Assembly: GCA_964560135.1 (NCBI GenBank)
Contig: CAZLKN010000014.1
Span: 1 to 62,239 of the forward strand
Direction: 5' to 3'
Length of the DNA stretch: 62,239 nt
Origin: CAZLKN01 sp964560135
GTDB taxonomy: Bacteria > Actinomycetota > JAICYB01
Shown: positions 50,578 to 59,405 of the stretch, in pieces
Numbering within the stretch: the stretch's first letter is position 1
Layout of the letters: each line of letters begins with the position of its first letter
Translations under genes and position numbers: made by a program
The notes under the pieces: model-generated
What the model saw: only the letters and a program-made list of their open reading frames with translations
What the model was told of the DNA's origin: nothing
The model's database searches: none

Positions 50578-51486
50578 ATGCGCTACGCGATCCCGATCGC
50601 GTGGGAACAGGACAGCAGGGGCTTCTGGACCAGGCGGAAACGCTCGGTCATGAGCCTGTTCTCCGTGGTCGCGCTGCTCGCCGGCGTCGCGGTCGCCTTC
50701 AAGCTGTTCGACGACCCCGTGCCGAACAACGTGGCCCGGGACGCCGCCGTCTTCGAGTTCGAGGTCTGGAAGAAGGATCCGGACCTCGGCGAGACCTCCT
50801 TCCAGAACACGGCCAACGGGAGCCCGGTCTTCGAGAGCGGCGTGGACACCCTCCCCGGCGACACGCGCACCGTGGACGTGAAGATCGCGAACGTCCACGA
50901 GCAGCCCCCGAAGGACGCCACCTTCTTCGTCTACGTCGACCAGGACTCCTTCGAGGTCACAGGCTGCCACGATGCCGACGGCAAAGCGATGCCGGTCGAG
51001 GCCGACGAGAACGGCGACGAGGCGTGCGCCGACGGATCCACCACCACCGATCCGATCCTGATCTCACCGACGGGCCCCGCCGAGGCGGCCTGGACCCGCT
51101 TCGTGAACCTCTGGGAATTCGAGGTGGAAAAGCAGCTCATCCTCCAGCCCGCCGACAACGACCTGAACCAGAGCGACCACCTCGGCCAGAACCTCCTGAA
51201 TCCCGACGGCGACCCGGACGACTCGGGCAACCGGCGCTACGGCGACGTCTGCGACGGGGGCCTGCGAACCATCACGAACCTCGATCCCTGCGACCTCGGA
51301 CGGGTCCGCTCCGCCGGCTCCCGCGATCTCCTCGGCGAAGCCACCGACCAGCGCTACTACCTGTTCCACCTCACCGAGATCGACGACGGGTCCGAGCAGT
51401 CGGTCTTCAAGGGCTGGACCCTCAACTTCGGACTCGTGTTCTCGGCCCGGGTGCCCGCCCTCCCGGAGCCGGGCATCGAACGCTGA
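50578..51486 (+). CDS. Exported protein of unknown function
   Basis: 302 residues with GAGGAGG upstream of the ATG. A basic N-terminus (TRRKRS) and one hydrophobic segment (about residues 24-42) form a signal or anchor. The large beta-rich outer domain has FEFEVWKKDPDLG, DTLPGDTRTVDVKIANVHE (typical of a surface beta-sandwich) and six Cys (GCHDAD, EACADG, DVCDGG, DPCDLG among them). There is a weak resemblance to TasA/camelysin-type surface proteins; I would not assign it. A strong terminator follows. Confidence 0.65.
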   Translation: MRYAIPIAWEQDSRGFWTRRKRSVMSLFSVVALLAGVAVAFKLFDDPVPNNVARDAAVFEFEVWKKDPDLGETSFQNTANGSPVFESGVDTLPGDTRTVDVKIANVHEQPPKDATFFVYVDQDSFEVTGCHDADGKAMPVEADENGDEACADGSTTTDPILISPTGPAEAAWTRFVNLWEFEVEKQLILQPADNDLNQSDHLGQNLLNPDGDPDDSGNRRYGDVCDGGLRTITNLDPCDLGRVRSAGSRDLLGEATDQRYYLFHLTEIDDGSEQSVFKGWTLNFGLVFSARVPALPEPGIER

Positions 51487-51520
51487 CCACCCTCCGGCGG
51501 CGTACCCTCCACCTTCCCTC

Positions 51521-51549
51521 GGGCGGGGCCTTCCACCAAGGCCCCGCCC
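51521..51549. terminator. Bidirectional GC hairpin
   Basis: GGGCGGGGCCTT / AAGGCCCCGCCC, a perfect 12-base inverted repeat with a 5-base loop (51521-51549), lies between convergent genes ending at 51486 and 51561. Confidence 0.8.
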
Positions 51550-51560
51550 GCACCCTCCCC

Positions 51561-53204
51561 TCACGCCGTGGTGCGGACCCGCCACATCCCGGCGTTCCAC
51601 AAGGGCCCGGCCGCCGTGCCGAGCGCGTGGGGACCCTCGACGTCCGGGCGGGCGACGAGCCAGGTCCGCGTGCGCACCAGCGGCATCACGACGCGCGTTG
51701 AAACCAGGGCCTCCTGGGCGCGCAGCCACGCCCCGGCGGCGAGGCCGACCACCGGCTCACGCGCGAGGCGGGCGCGGCTGGTGGCCGAGATCGCGGTCAG
51801 GACGTCGTCCTCGATGACCGGCGCCGTGCCGTACGGTCCGGGACCCTCGACGTAGCGCCACGGATCCGGCGCATCGGATCCGCGCACCAGGCGCAGGACG
51901 GCGTCCGCCCGGCCCTCGGGCAGCCACTCCCGGTGGAAGACGTCCGTGCGCACGGACACGATCTCCACCCGGATCCCCAGGGGGCGCATCCGGTAGTGGA
52001 GCAGCCCGCCGAGCGCCCGCGCTCCGCCCGAGCCCTCCTCGACGGCGACGAGCAGCTCCACCAGCTGCCCCTCGCCGTCCACCAGGTCGTCGCCCTCGAG
52101 ACGGAACCCCGCCTCCCGCAGTATGCGGCGGGCCCGGTCGGCATCGGCCTCCGGCCAGGGCCCGGGGATCCCCGGGCGCCCCTCCTCGCGGGGAGGATCC
52201 ACGGGGAACCAGGACGGCATCCCCCGCAGCACCTGCCCGGAGTCCTCCAGGATCTCGGCCGCGAGATCCCGCTCGACGGCCAGGGCCAGCGCCCCGGCCA
52301 CCGCCGGCCGCTCGCGGACCCGGTCGGGGTGCATGGCCAGCTCCCACCACCCGGAGGCCCACGCACCCGAGGTGCCGCCCCCGGCGGCCACGGCCCCGTC
52401 CACGATCTCCAGACCCCGGACGGCGGCCCGGTACCCCCAGTTCGCCTCCCCTTCGGCGAAGGCCACGTCGAGCTCACCACGCTCGACCAGGTTCAGCCGG
52501 GTCTCGTCGTCGGGAACCACCACCACCTCGACCGCGGCCGCGGCCGCGGGCTCCCCCCAGTAGGCGTCGTTGCGGCGCAGCCGTACCGACAGCCCCGGCA
52601 CCCGGCCCTCGAAGGCGAACGGCCCGCCGGCGACCGTGGGGCCGCCCGTCCCCCAGCCCTCGTCGTAGGCGTGGGCGGGGAGCACCATGTCGTCCACGGA
52701 GAACAGCGCCCACCAGCGGCGCACCGGTCGGTCGAACACCAGCCGCAGCTCCCGCGGTCCGGCGACCTCGACGTCGCTCAGCGGACGGTACCGGGCCCCC
52801 GTGGGCCCCTCCCGGAGCCGCTCCCAGGAGAACCGCACGTCCTCGGCGGTGATCGGCGTCCCGTCGCTCCAGCGGGCGGTGCGCAGGCGCAGCCGGACGG
52901 AGAACGGGTCGAAGGTGATCTCCTCGGGGACCGGCCAGGCGGCGGCCAGCTCCGGCTCCGGACGGAGATCGTCCCCGAGCCGGAACAGCGCCGGCAGGAC
53001 GGGGCGCAGCAGGTCGCGGGTGGCCGCCGACCCGCCGCCGACGGCCACGGGGTCGAGGGTGGGCGGCTCCGTGGGATAGCCCACGCGGATCGTCCCCTCG
53101 GGAGCCGGCCCGGGCGTGGGGGGCGCGGGCTCCACCGCGAGGTCGGAGGTGCACCCGGAGGCGGCCACGAGGACCGCGACGAGCAGCCGTCGGAGGTGGC
53201 TCAT
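51561..53204 (-). CDS. Family-5 (peptide/nickel type) ABC solute-binding lipoprotein, second of pair
   Basis: 547 residues. The lipobox is VAASGCTSD (Cys about residue 18). The SBP_bac_5 pattern is clear: IRVGYPTEPPTLDPVAVGG at the start, RLRLRTARWSDGTPITAEDVRFSWERL (in parts) and the C-terminal lobe with RVRTTA end. It should bind a peptide or similar solute outside the membrane. Its ATG overlaps the stop of the gene at 53201 by 4 bases. No permease or ATPase gene of the Dpp/Opp type is nearby, so transport partners are elsewhere or lost. Confidence 0.85.
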   Translation of the reverse strand: MSHLRRLLVAVLVAASGCTSDLAVEPAPPTPGPAPEGTIRVGYPTEPPTLDPVAVGGGSAATRDLLRPVLPALFRLGDDLRPEPELAAAWPVPEEITFDPFSVRLRLRTARWSDGTPITAEDVRFSWERLREGPTGARYRPLSDVEVAGPRELRLVFDRPVRRWWALFSVDDMVLPAHAYDEGWGTGGPTVAGGPFAFEGRVPGLSVRLRRNDAYWGEPAAAAAVEVVVVPDDETRLNLVERGELDVAFAEGEANWGYRAAVRGLEIVDGAVAAGGGTSGAWASGWWELAMHPDRVRERPAVAGALALAVERDLAAEILEDSGQVLRGMPSWFPVDPPREEGRPGIPGPWPEADADRARRILREAGFRLEGDDLVDGEGQLVELLVAVEEGSGGARALGGLLHYRMRPLGIRVEIVSVRTDVFHREWLPEGRADAVLRLVRGSDAPDPWRYVEGPGPYGTAPVIEDDVLTAISATSRARLAREPVVGLAAGAWLRAQEALVSTRVVMPLVRTRTWLVARPDVEGPHALGTAAGPLWNAGMWRVRTTA

Positions 53205-54787
53205 CGCGCCTCGAACCGCAGGCCCGAGAAGGACGTACGGCCGAGACCGTCCACCGGCGGTCCGTCCTCGGAGTGCAGACGCCGGTCCAGCGCGAGGCTC
53301 GAGCGGTACCAGAGCAGCGGCAGGACCGGCGCGTCGTCTACGATCCGCCGCTCCGCCTCCCGGTGGATCTGCGCGCGCTCGTCGTGGTCCAGGACCGACC
53401 GGGCCGAAGCGAGGAGACCGTCCACCTCGTCGTTGGCGTAGCGCATGTGGTTGTCGGGCGACGGCGACCGGAACAGCGGCCAGAGCAGCGCGTCCAGGGT
53501 GGGATAGGCGGGGATCCAGCCGAACTGGAACAGGTCGACGTCGCCGGCCTCCAAACCCTCCACGTGTTCGGCCAGCGGCCGGACGACCACCCGCGCCGTC
53601 ACGCCGATCTCCGAGAACATCTCGGCCACCGCCTCACCCAGGGACGGGTTCCCGCCCTCCTCCGACACCCCGATGACGATCTCGGGGGGCCCGTCCGGAT
53701 GGGCCTCGGCCACCAGGCGACGCGCCGCCTCGGGATCGTGCTCGCAGAGCGAACCGCAGTGCGGCTCCTCCACCCCCGGCAGGCTCGGGGACGCCAAGCC
53801 TCCGGCCGCCTCCCGCGTACCTTCGAAGATCGCCGTCGCCAGGGCCTCCCGGTCCACGGCCGCGCTCAGGGCTCGACGGAACGGCAGGGAGACCACCCGC
53901 TCGCTGCGCAGGTTGAACCCGAAGAACGAGATCCCCACCCCACGGGCGAACCCGCCGTCGCCGAACTCGCGGCGCGCGTGCCGGGTCCGGCTCAGCGGCA
54001 CGGGGGCGTAGTGGAGCTTGCCCTGCAGCAGGTCGAGGTAGGCGGCGCCGTCGTCGGGGTAGCCGACCACCCGGACGCCGCCGATGCGCGCCTGCAACCC
54101 CCAGTAGTCCTCGAAGCGCTCGAGGAGCAGGGACGTCCCGTCCCAGGGCCGGGCGACCCGGTACGGCCCGGTGCCCACGGGCTCCAGACGCGCCTGGTCG
54201 TCGGTGGTGCCCTCGGGCAGGATCGTGGTGGCCGGGTGCCCGAGGATCGAGACGAAGTCGGCCCAGGGCTGGCTGAGCGACACCATCACGGTGTCCTCCG
54301 AGAGGGGGACCAGCCCCGGCAGCTCGTCGCGCCGGCAGGCTCCCGCCACCTCCGGGTACCCGACCACCCCCGACAGCAGGAAGGACGGCGCTCCGGCCCG
54401 CGGCGAGGACTCGGGTTCGCAGGCCGCCCGGGCCAGACGGTTCAGCGACCAGACCACGTCACGGGCCCGGACCGGCTCTCCGCTGTGGAACACGGCGCCG
54501 TCCCGGAGCATGAACGTGAAGGTCCGGGCGTCGGAGGACACGCTCCAGGAGGCCGCCAGCGCCGGGCGCGGCCGCAGGGTCTCCGGAGCGTGGGAGACCA
54601 GCCCCTCGTAGATCTGCGCCAGGACGAGGGCCTCTCCGGTGGATCCGTCCGCCGATGCGACCAGCGGATCGAGGGAGGCCACGGGCTCGGCCGCAGCGCG
54701 CAGCTCATCGGGCAAAGCCTGAGGAGGCTCGCTCCGGCACGACACGGCCGCGAGGGCCAGAGCGCAGCCGACCGCGACGGCGCGCAT
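53201..54787 (-). CDS. Family-5 ABC solute-binding lipoprotein, first of pair
   Basis: 528 residues from the ATG at 54787 (GAGG 5 bases upstream); GTG at 54790 is adjacent. The lipobox is LAAVSCRSE (Cys about residue 17). SBP_bac_5 features: LVLAQIYEGLVSHAPETL, FTFMLRDGAVFHSGEPVRARDVVWSLNRL (in parts), and near the C-terminus YANDEVDGLLASARSVLDHDERAQIHREAERRIVDDAPVLPL (in parts), which is the classic family end. It is distantly related to its partner at 51561. It lies 16 bases downstream of secG, an unusual setting. Confidence 0.85.
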   Translation of the reverse strand: MRAVAVGCALALAAVSCRSEPPQALPDELRAAAEPVASLDPLVASADGSTGEALVLAQIYEGLVSHAPETLRPRPALAASWSVSSDARTFTFMLRDGAVFHSGEPVRARDVVWSLNRLARAACEPESSPRAGAPSFLLSGVVGYPEVAGACRRDELPGLVPLSEDTVMVSLSQPWADFVSILGHPATTILPEGTTDDQARLEPVGTGPYRVARPWDGTSLLLERFEDYWGLQARIGGVRVVGYPDDGAAYLDLLQGKLHYAPVPLSRTRHARREFGDGGFARGVGISFFGFNLRSERVVSLPFRRALSAAVDREALATAIFEGTREAAGGLASPSLPGVEEPHCGSLCEHDPEAARRLVAEAHPDGPPEIVIGVSEEGGNPSLGEAVAEMFSEIGVTARVVVRPLAEHVEGLEAGDVDLFQFGWIPAYPTLDALLWPLFRSPSPDNHMRYANDEVDGLLASARSVLDHDERAQIHREAERRIVDDAPVLPLLWYRSSLALDRRLHSEDGPPVDGLGRTSFSGLRFEAR

Positions 54788-54806
54788 CACCGCCTCGCCG
54801 CTCCCG

Positions 54807-55034
54807 TCAGGTCAGCCGGAGCCCGAGAAGGATCGTGGTGAGGCCGAACAGGATCGACACGGCGATCGTGATGCGGTCGAGGTTCTTCTCCACCGCTCCG
54901 GTGGCACCCATCGAGCCGCCGCCGCCGCCGAACATGTCCGACATCCCCGTCCCGCGCCCCGAGTGCAGCAGGATGAACAGCACCAGGAGGAGCGAGACGG
55001 TCACGTGAACGATGATCAGAGCGATATCCAGCAC
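54807..55034 (-). CDS. secG: Protein translocase subunit SecG
   Basis: 75 residues from the GTG at 55034. Two hydrophobic helices (about residues 2-22 and 55-73) flank the SecG core LLHSGRGTGMSDMFGGGG. SecG is an accessory of the SecYEG channel. A TACCAT hexamer (coding strand, 55046 to 55041) is 6 bases before the GTG, so a leaderless promoter of its own is likely. The classical tpiA-secG neighbourhood of Gram-positive bacteria is kept, with apgM in between. Confidence 0.92.
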   Translation of the reverse strand: MLDIALIIVHVTVSLLLVLFILLHSGRGTGMSDMFGGGGGSMGATGAVEKNLDRITIAVSILFGLTTILLGLRLT

Positions 55035-55057
55035 GTGGGTATGGTACCCGAACGGCG

Positions 55058-56326
55058 TCAGTCGCGGGCGAGGTCCACGAGCAGCGGAAGTACCTCGGTC
55101 CCCGCGAGGCGGCCGAGGCTCCCGGAGGCCGCCTCCCGCTCCGAGAAGGCCTGCGAGCCGTCCGCGGTGACGGACCCGCCGACCACGAGCAGCGGGACGG
55201 GATCGGCGGTGTGCGCTTTGCGCACGCACGACGTGGAGTGGTCCGCGGTCACCGCGAGGACCATGTTGCGGCCGAGCTCACCCGTGAGCGCGCCGAAGTA
55301 GCCCTCGTCGATCGCCTCGATCACCTCCTGCTTGTCGCGGGCCCGGCCGTCGTGGGCCGGCACGTCCGGCCCCTTGAGGTGGACGTAGAGCGCGTCGTAG
55401 CCGCCCATGACCTCGAGGGTGCGTTCGGCGAGCTGCGCGTAGCCCGCGGGATCGCTCCCGGGCGAGGAGATCAAGATCGGCTCCATCCCCGTCACCTTCG
55501 CGATGCCGATCTCCACCGGCATCTCCGCGAAGCACGCGAACGACATCCCGAAACGCTCCCGCAGCGACTGCACCACCGGGATGTGGTCGCCGGCGTCCCG
55601 GACCAGGATCAGGTTGCCCGGGGGGCGCCCCCGCCGGTCGCGCTCGACGTTCACCGGATGGCCCTCCAGCGCCCGTTGCGCGGACTCGGTCCACCGGTTG
55701 GTGAGCTCGGCGGCCAGGCGCGCCCCGTCGCTCGAGTCGAGGGCCTCGGCCGCCTTGGCCACGGGCTCGAAGGTCTCCAGCGCCACCCCGAGGGACCCCC
55801 GGCGCTCGTAGGCGGGGTCGGTGTTGGACACCTCGGCGGACAGGGGCACGCCGGCCCGCAGGTGCAGGACCCCCCGGTGCTCGGAGGTCGCGAGCAGGGT
55901 CGCGGTCGCGTCCTCCAGAGAGACCTTCTCGTTGACGGCCTCGGCGAGCGCCTCGGCCTCTCCGGTGGACAGGTCGCGGCCCGCACGGCGGTCGGTGATC
56001 CGTCCAGACTCGTCGACGGTGGCGAAGTTCGCCCGCCAGGCGAGGTCGCCGTCCCGCATCTCCAGTCCGGCCCCCAGGGCCTCCAGGGGGCCGCGGCCGG
56101 CGTGCTGCGTGTGGGGATCGTAGCCGAGGATCGCGAAGACGGCGATGTCGGACTCGGGGGCGATCCCCTCCCCCACCGTCACCACGTCGCCGGTGCGGCC
56201 CCCGGCCGCCAGTGCATCGAGGTTCGGGGTGCGCGCCGCCTCCAGGGGGGTCCTGTTCCCCAGGTCGGGGTGTGGCTCGTCGCCGAGCCCGTCGAGGATC
56301 ACATACAGCAGTTTGCGTGTGGCCAT
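55058..56326 (-). CDS. apgM: Archaeal-type cofactor-independent phosphoglycerate mutase (ApgM)
   Basis: 422 residues, alkaline-phosphatase superfamily. The N-terminal metal site is VILDGLGDEPHP, then RTPLEAARTPNLDALAAGG, the catalytic Ser in APESDIAVFAILGYDP and the C-terminal LAVTADHSTSC with HLKGPDVPAHDG. This is the short archaeal-like form, not the 510-residue GpmI or the dPGM GpmA. It interconverts 3- and 2-phosphoglycerate in glycolysis. It is in the gap-pgk-tpiA run, 31 bases after tpiA. Confidence 0.9.
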   Translation of the reverse strand: MATRKLLYVILDGLGDEPHPDLGNRTPLEAARTPNLDALAAGGRTGDVVTVGEGIAPESDIAVFAILGYDPHTQHAGRGPLEALGAGLEMRDGDLAWRANFATVDESGRITDRRAGRDLSTGEAEALAEAVNEKVSLEDATATLLATSEHRGVLHLRAGVPLSAEVSNTDPAYERRGSLGVALETFEPVAKAAEALDSSDGARLAAELTNRWTESAQRALEGHPVNVERDRRGRPPGNLILVRDAGDHIPVVQSLRERFGMSFACFAEMPVEIGIAKVTGMEPILISSPGSDPAGYAQLAERTLEVMGGYDALYVHLKGPDVPAHDGRARDKQEVIEAIDEGYFGALTGELGRNMVLAVTADHSTSCVRKAHTADPVPLLVVGGSVTADGSQAFSEREAASGSLGRLAGTEVLPLLVDLARD

Positions 56327-56357
56327 CTCGAACCTCCGTGGGCGCTGTGGTCGGCGT

Positions 56358-57125
56358 TCAGTAGCGGACGATCATCGCGAAGGTCTTGGCCTCCAGCGAC
56401 GCGCCGCCGACGAGGGCGCCGTCGATCTCGGGCTGGTCCATGAACATCGCGATGTTCCCTGCGCTCACGCTCCCGCCGTATTGGATCCGGATCGCCTGTG
56501 CGAGCCCGCTGCCGCCGATCTCCCCGAGCACCTTGCGGACGTGGCCGATCGTGTCGTTCGCATCCTCCGGTGAGGCCGCGCGGCCCGTCCCGATCGCCCA
56601 CACCGGCTCGTACGCCACGACGATCCGTCCGAGCTCATGGGGGCCGATCCCGGCCAGACCGGCGCGGAGCTGTTGCGCGAGCACCTCCTCGGTACGGTTC
56701 CCCTCCCGCTCCTCGAGGCTCTCCCCGACACACAGGATCGGAACGAGATCCTCGCGGAACGCGGCCTTCAGGCGGAGGTTCACGGTCTCGTCGGTCTCGC
56801 CGAAGTGCTTGCGCCGTTCCGAGTGGCCGACGATGACATGGGTGCAGTGCAGCGCTTTCAGGAACGCCCCCGACACCTCGCCGGTGAAGGCACCCTCGGG
56901 CTCCCAGTGGAGGTTCTGGGCCCCCAGGCGGATCGGGATGTGCTCGTCCTCGATCACGAGCTGGATCGACCGCAGCGCCGTGAACGGCGGACAGACCACC
57001 ACCTCGGTGCGGTCGTAGTCGGGCTCGCGGAGCTCGTAGGACAGCGTCCGGACGAGCGAGATGGCGTCGGTGTGGTTCTTGTTCATCTTCCAGTTGCCGG
57101 CGATGATCGGCTTGCGCTCTGCCAT
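56358..57125 (-). CDS. tpiA: Triosephosphate isomerase
   Basis: 255 residues. IAGNWKMNK holds the N-terminal Asn/Lys, VIVGHSERR the catalytic His, and VAYEPVWAIGTG the catalytic Glu and loop 6; YGGSVSAGN binds phosphate. It interconverts dihydroxyacetone phosphate and glyceraldehyde-3-phosphate. The ATG shares one base with the pgk stop (TGATG), so the two are translationally coupled. Confidence 0.96.
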   Translation of the reverse strand: MAERKPIIAGNWKMNKNHTDAISLVRTLSYELREPDYDRTEVVVCPPFTALRSIQLVIEDEHIPIRLGAQNLHWEPEGAFTGEVSGAFLKALHCTHVIVGHSERRKHFGETDETVNLRLKAAFREDLVPILCVGESLEEREGNRTEEVLAQQLRAGLAGIGPHELGRIVVAYEPVWAIGTGRAASPEDANDTIGHVRKVLGEIGGSGLAQAIRIQYGGSVSAGNIAMFMDQPEIDGALVGGASLEAKTFAMIVRY

Positions 57126-58312
57126 CAGTTGATCCTCCTCGCGCGCTCCAGCGCCTCGATGCCCGGCAGGGTGCTGCCTTCGAGGAACTCCAGGGACGCC
57201 CCACCGCCGGTGCTCAGGAAATCGACGTCGCCGTCGAGACCGAGGGCCGCCAGGGCCGCCGCTGTGTCGCCCCCGCCGGTGGCGGTGAACCCGGGACAGG
57301 CTGCGACCGCCTCGGCGACGGTCCGGGTACCGGCGGCGAAGGCGTCGTTCTCGAAGACCCCCATGGGGCCGTTCCACAGGACGGTGCCCGCCTCCCGGAT
57401 CTCGGCCCCGAACCGCTCGGCGGTCTCCGGGCCGATGTCGAGGCCCATGAGACCGTCCGGGATCGCGTCCGCGGGCGCGGCGGTCGCCTCCGTCGCATCC
57501 GGCCCTTCGCCGCAGGCGACGTCGGTGGGCAGGGCGATCCGGTCATCGGCCTCGTCCAGCAGGTCCCGGACGTCGTCGAGCTGGTCGGCGTCCACCAGGG
57601 AGTCCCCGATCGATGCCCCACGCGCCTTCAGGAACGTGAAGCACATCCCGCCGCCGATCAGGATCCGGTCGGTGCGGTCCAGCAGGTTACGCACCACGCC
57701 GATCTTGTCCGAGACCTTGGCTCCGCCGAGGACCACGACGTAGGGCCGCTCGGGGCCTGCGAGCAGGCGGCCGAGGGTATCGACCTCCGCGGCCAGGAGG
57801 AGGCCCGCGGCCGCCGGAAGCCGTCCGGGGACCCCGACGATCGACGCGTGGGCCCGGTGGCTCGCTCCGAAGGCGTCGTTCACGTACACGTCCGCGAGAC
57901 CGGCGAGCGCGTCGGCCAGGCCGGGGTCGTTGCTCGTCTCGCCGGGATGGAAACGCAGGTTCTCGAGCAGCGCCACGGCCCCGGCGTCCAGGGCGCCGAC
58001 GGCCTCCTCGGCCTCCGGCCCCACGACCTCCCCGACGGGGATCACCCCGCGGCCGGCGAGCCCCGCAAGCACCGCCGCCACCGGAGCCATCCGGTATCGG
58101 TCGTCGGGACCTCCGGGCCGACCGAGGTGCGAGCAGACCACCACGCGGCATCCCTGCTCCACGAGGTGTCCGAGGGTCGGCAGGAACGCGCGGACACGGA
58201 AGTCGTCGGCGACCCGGCCCCCGTCCAGCGGGACGTTCAGGTCGGCCCGGACGAGCACCCGCTTCCCGGCGAGGTCGGCGTCCTCCAGGCGCGGCAGGGA
58301 CGATGCGCCCAC
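57125..58312 (-). CDS. pgk: Phosphoglycerate kinase
   Basis: 395 residues, full length. RADLNVPLDGG and VVVCSHLGRPGG are the N-terminal substrate motifs, VYVNDAFGASHRAHAS is the family signature, VVLGGAKVSDKIGV and GGGMCFTFL lie in the hinge region, and FLSTGGGASLEFLEG is the nucleotide-binding C-terminal loop. It transfers phosphate from 1,3-bisphosphoglycerate to ADP. It follows gap after 6 bases. Confidence 0.96.
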   Translation of the reverse strand: MGASSLPRLEDADLAGKRVLVRADLNVPLDGGRVADDFRVRAFLPTLGHLVEQGCRVVVCSHLGRPGGPDDRYRMAPVAAVLAGLAGRGVIPVGEVVGPEAEEAVGALDAGAVALLENLRFHPGETSNDPGLADALAGLADVYVNDAFGASHRAHASIVGVPGRLPAAAGLLLAAEVDTLGRLLAGPERPYVVVLGGAKVSDKIGVVRNLLDRTDRILIGGGMCFTFLKARGASIGDSLVDADQLDDVRDLLDEADDRIALPTDVACGEGPDATEATAAPADAIPDGLMGLDIGPETAERFGAEIREAGTVLWNGPMGVFENDAFAAGTRTVAEAVAACPGFTATGGGDTAAALAALGLDGDVDFLSTGGGASLEFLEGSTLPGIEALERARRIN

Positions 58313-58318
58313 CGGTGG

Positions 58319-59329
58319 CTAGAACCCCTTCTCGGCCACGAACGACGCGAGGTCCACGATCCGGTTCGAGTACCCCCACTCGTTGTCGTACCAGCCGAGG
58401 ACCTTCACGAGGGTCCCGAGCGCCATCGTCGCCTGCGCGTCGAAGACGCAGGAGTGCGGGTCGCCCACGATGTCCTGCGAGACGATCAGGTCGTCGGTGT
58501 ACCTCAGGTATCCCTTGAGCGGTCCGCTCGCCGCCGCCTCCCGGTAGGCCGCGTTCACCTCGTCCACGGTGGCTTCGCGCTCGAGGACGCACACGAGGTC
58601 GGTCACCGAACCGTCGGGGACCGGGACGCGCATCGCCATCCCGTCGAGCTTGCCCTTCAGCTCCGGCACGGCCAGCGCCGACGCCTTCGCGGCTCCCGTG
58701 GAGGTGGGGATGATGTTGATGGCCGCTGCGCGGGCGCGCCGGAGGTCGGAGTGGGGGAGATCGAGGATGCGCTGGTCGTTGGTGTAGGCGTGGATCGTGG
58801 TCATGAGGCCCTTGTCGATCCCGAAGCTGTCCCGGAGCACCTTCGCCAGCGGGACAACGCAGTTGGTGGTGCACGAGGCGTTGGAGATCACGTGGTGCGA
58901 GCCCGGGTCGTAGGCGTCCTGGTTCACGCCCATGACGACCGTGATGTCGTCCCCCTTGGCGGGGGCGCTGATGATCACCTTGGTGGCACCGGCATCGATG
59001 TGCTTCTGCGCCTTGTCGCGCTCGGTGAACAGCCCCGTGGACTCGATCACGACGTCGACCCCGAGGTCATTCCAGGGGAGGCCGCCGGGGTCACGCTCGG
59101 CGAGGACACGGAACTCGTCACCGTCCACCGAGATGCCGTCCCCGGTGGTCTTGATGTCGGCTTCGAGGACGCCGAGCACGGAGTCGTACTTCAGGAGATG
59201 CGCGAGCGTGGCGGAGTCGGTGATGTCGTTGACGGCCACGATGTCGAGGTCGGCACCCACCTCCTTCACGGCCCTGAAGACGTTCCGTCCGATCCGGCCG
59301 AACCCGTTGATCCCCACGCGGACGCTCAT
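58319..59329 (-). CDS. gap: Glyceraldehyde-3-phosphate dehydrogenase
   Basis: 336 residues. The NAD-binding start is VRVGINGFGRIGRNVFRA. The catalytic Cys is in SNASCTTNCVVPL (about residue 155), with WYDNEWGYSNRIVD near the C-terminus. A GAGGGAGCC ribosome site precedes the ATG. It oxidises glyceraldehyde-3-phosphate to 1,3-bisphosphoglycerate. It heads the glycolytic run gap-pgk-tpiA-apgM. Confidence 0.96.
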   Translation of the reverse strand: MSVRVGINGFGRIGRNVFRAVKEVGADLDIVAVNDITDSATLAHLLKYDSVLGVLEADIKTTGDGISVDGDEFRVLAERDPGGLPWNDLGVDVVIESTGLFTERDKAQKHIDAGATKVIISAPAKGDDITVVMGVNQDAYDPGSHHVISNASCTTNCVVPLAKVLRDSFGIDKGLMTTIHAYTNDQRILDLPHSDLRRARAAAINIIPTSTGAAKASALAVPELKGKLDGMAMRVPVPDGSVTDLVCVLEREATVDEVNAAYREAAASGPLKGYLRYTDDLIVSQDIVGDPHSCVFDAQATMALGTLVKVLGWYDNEWGYSNRIVDLASFVAEKGF

Positions 59330-59405
59330 CTCAGGCTCCCTCCTTCACTTCGGTCGGGGTGTTGGTCGGATTGTATCTGGATGCGTTACCCGGCCCGCAC
59401 GAGCG

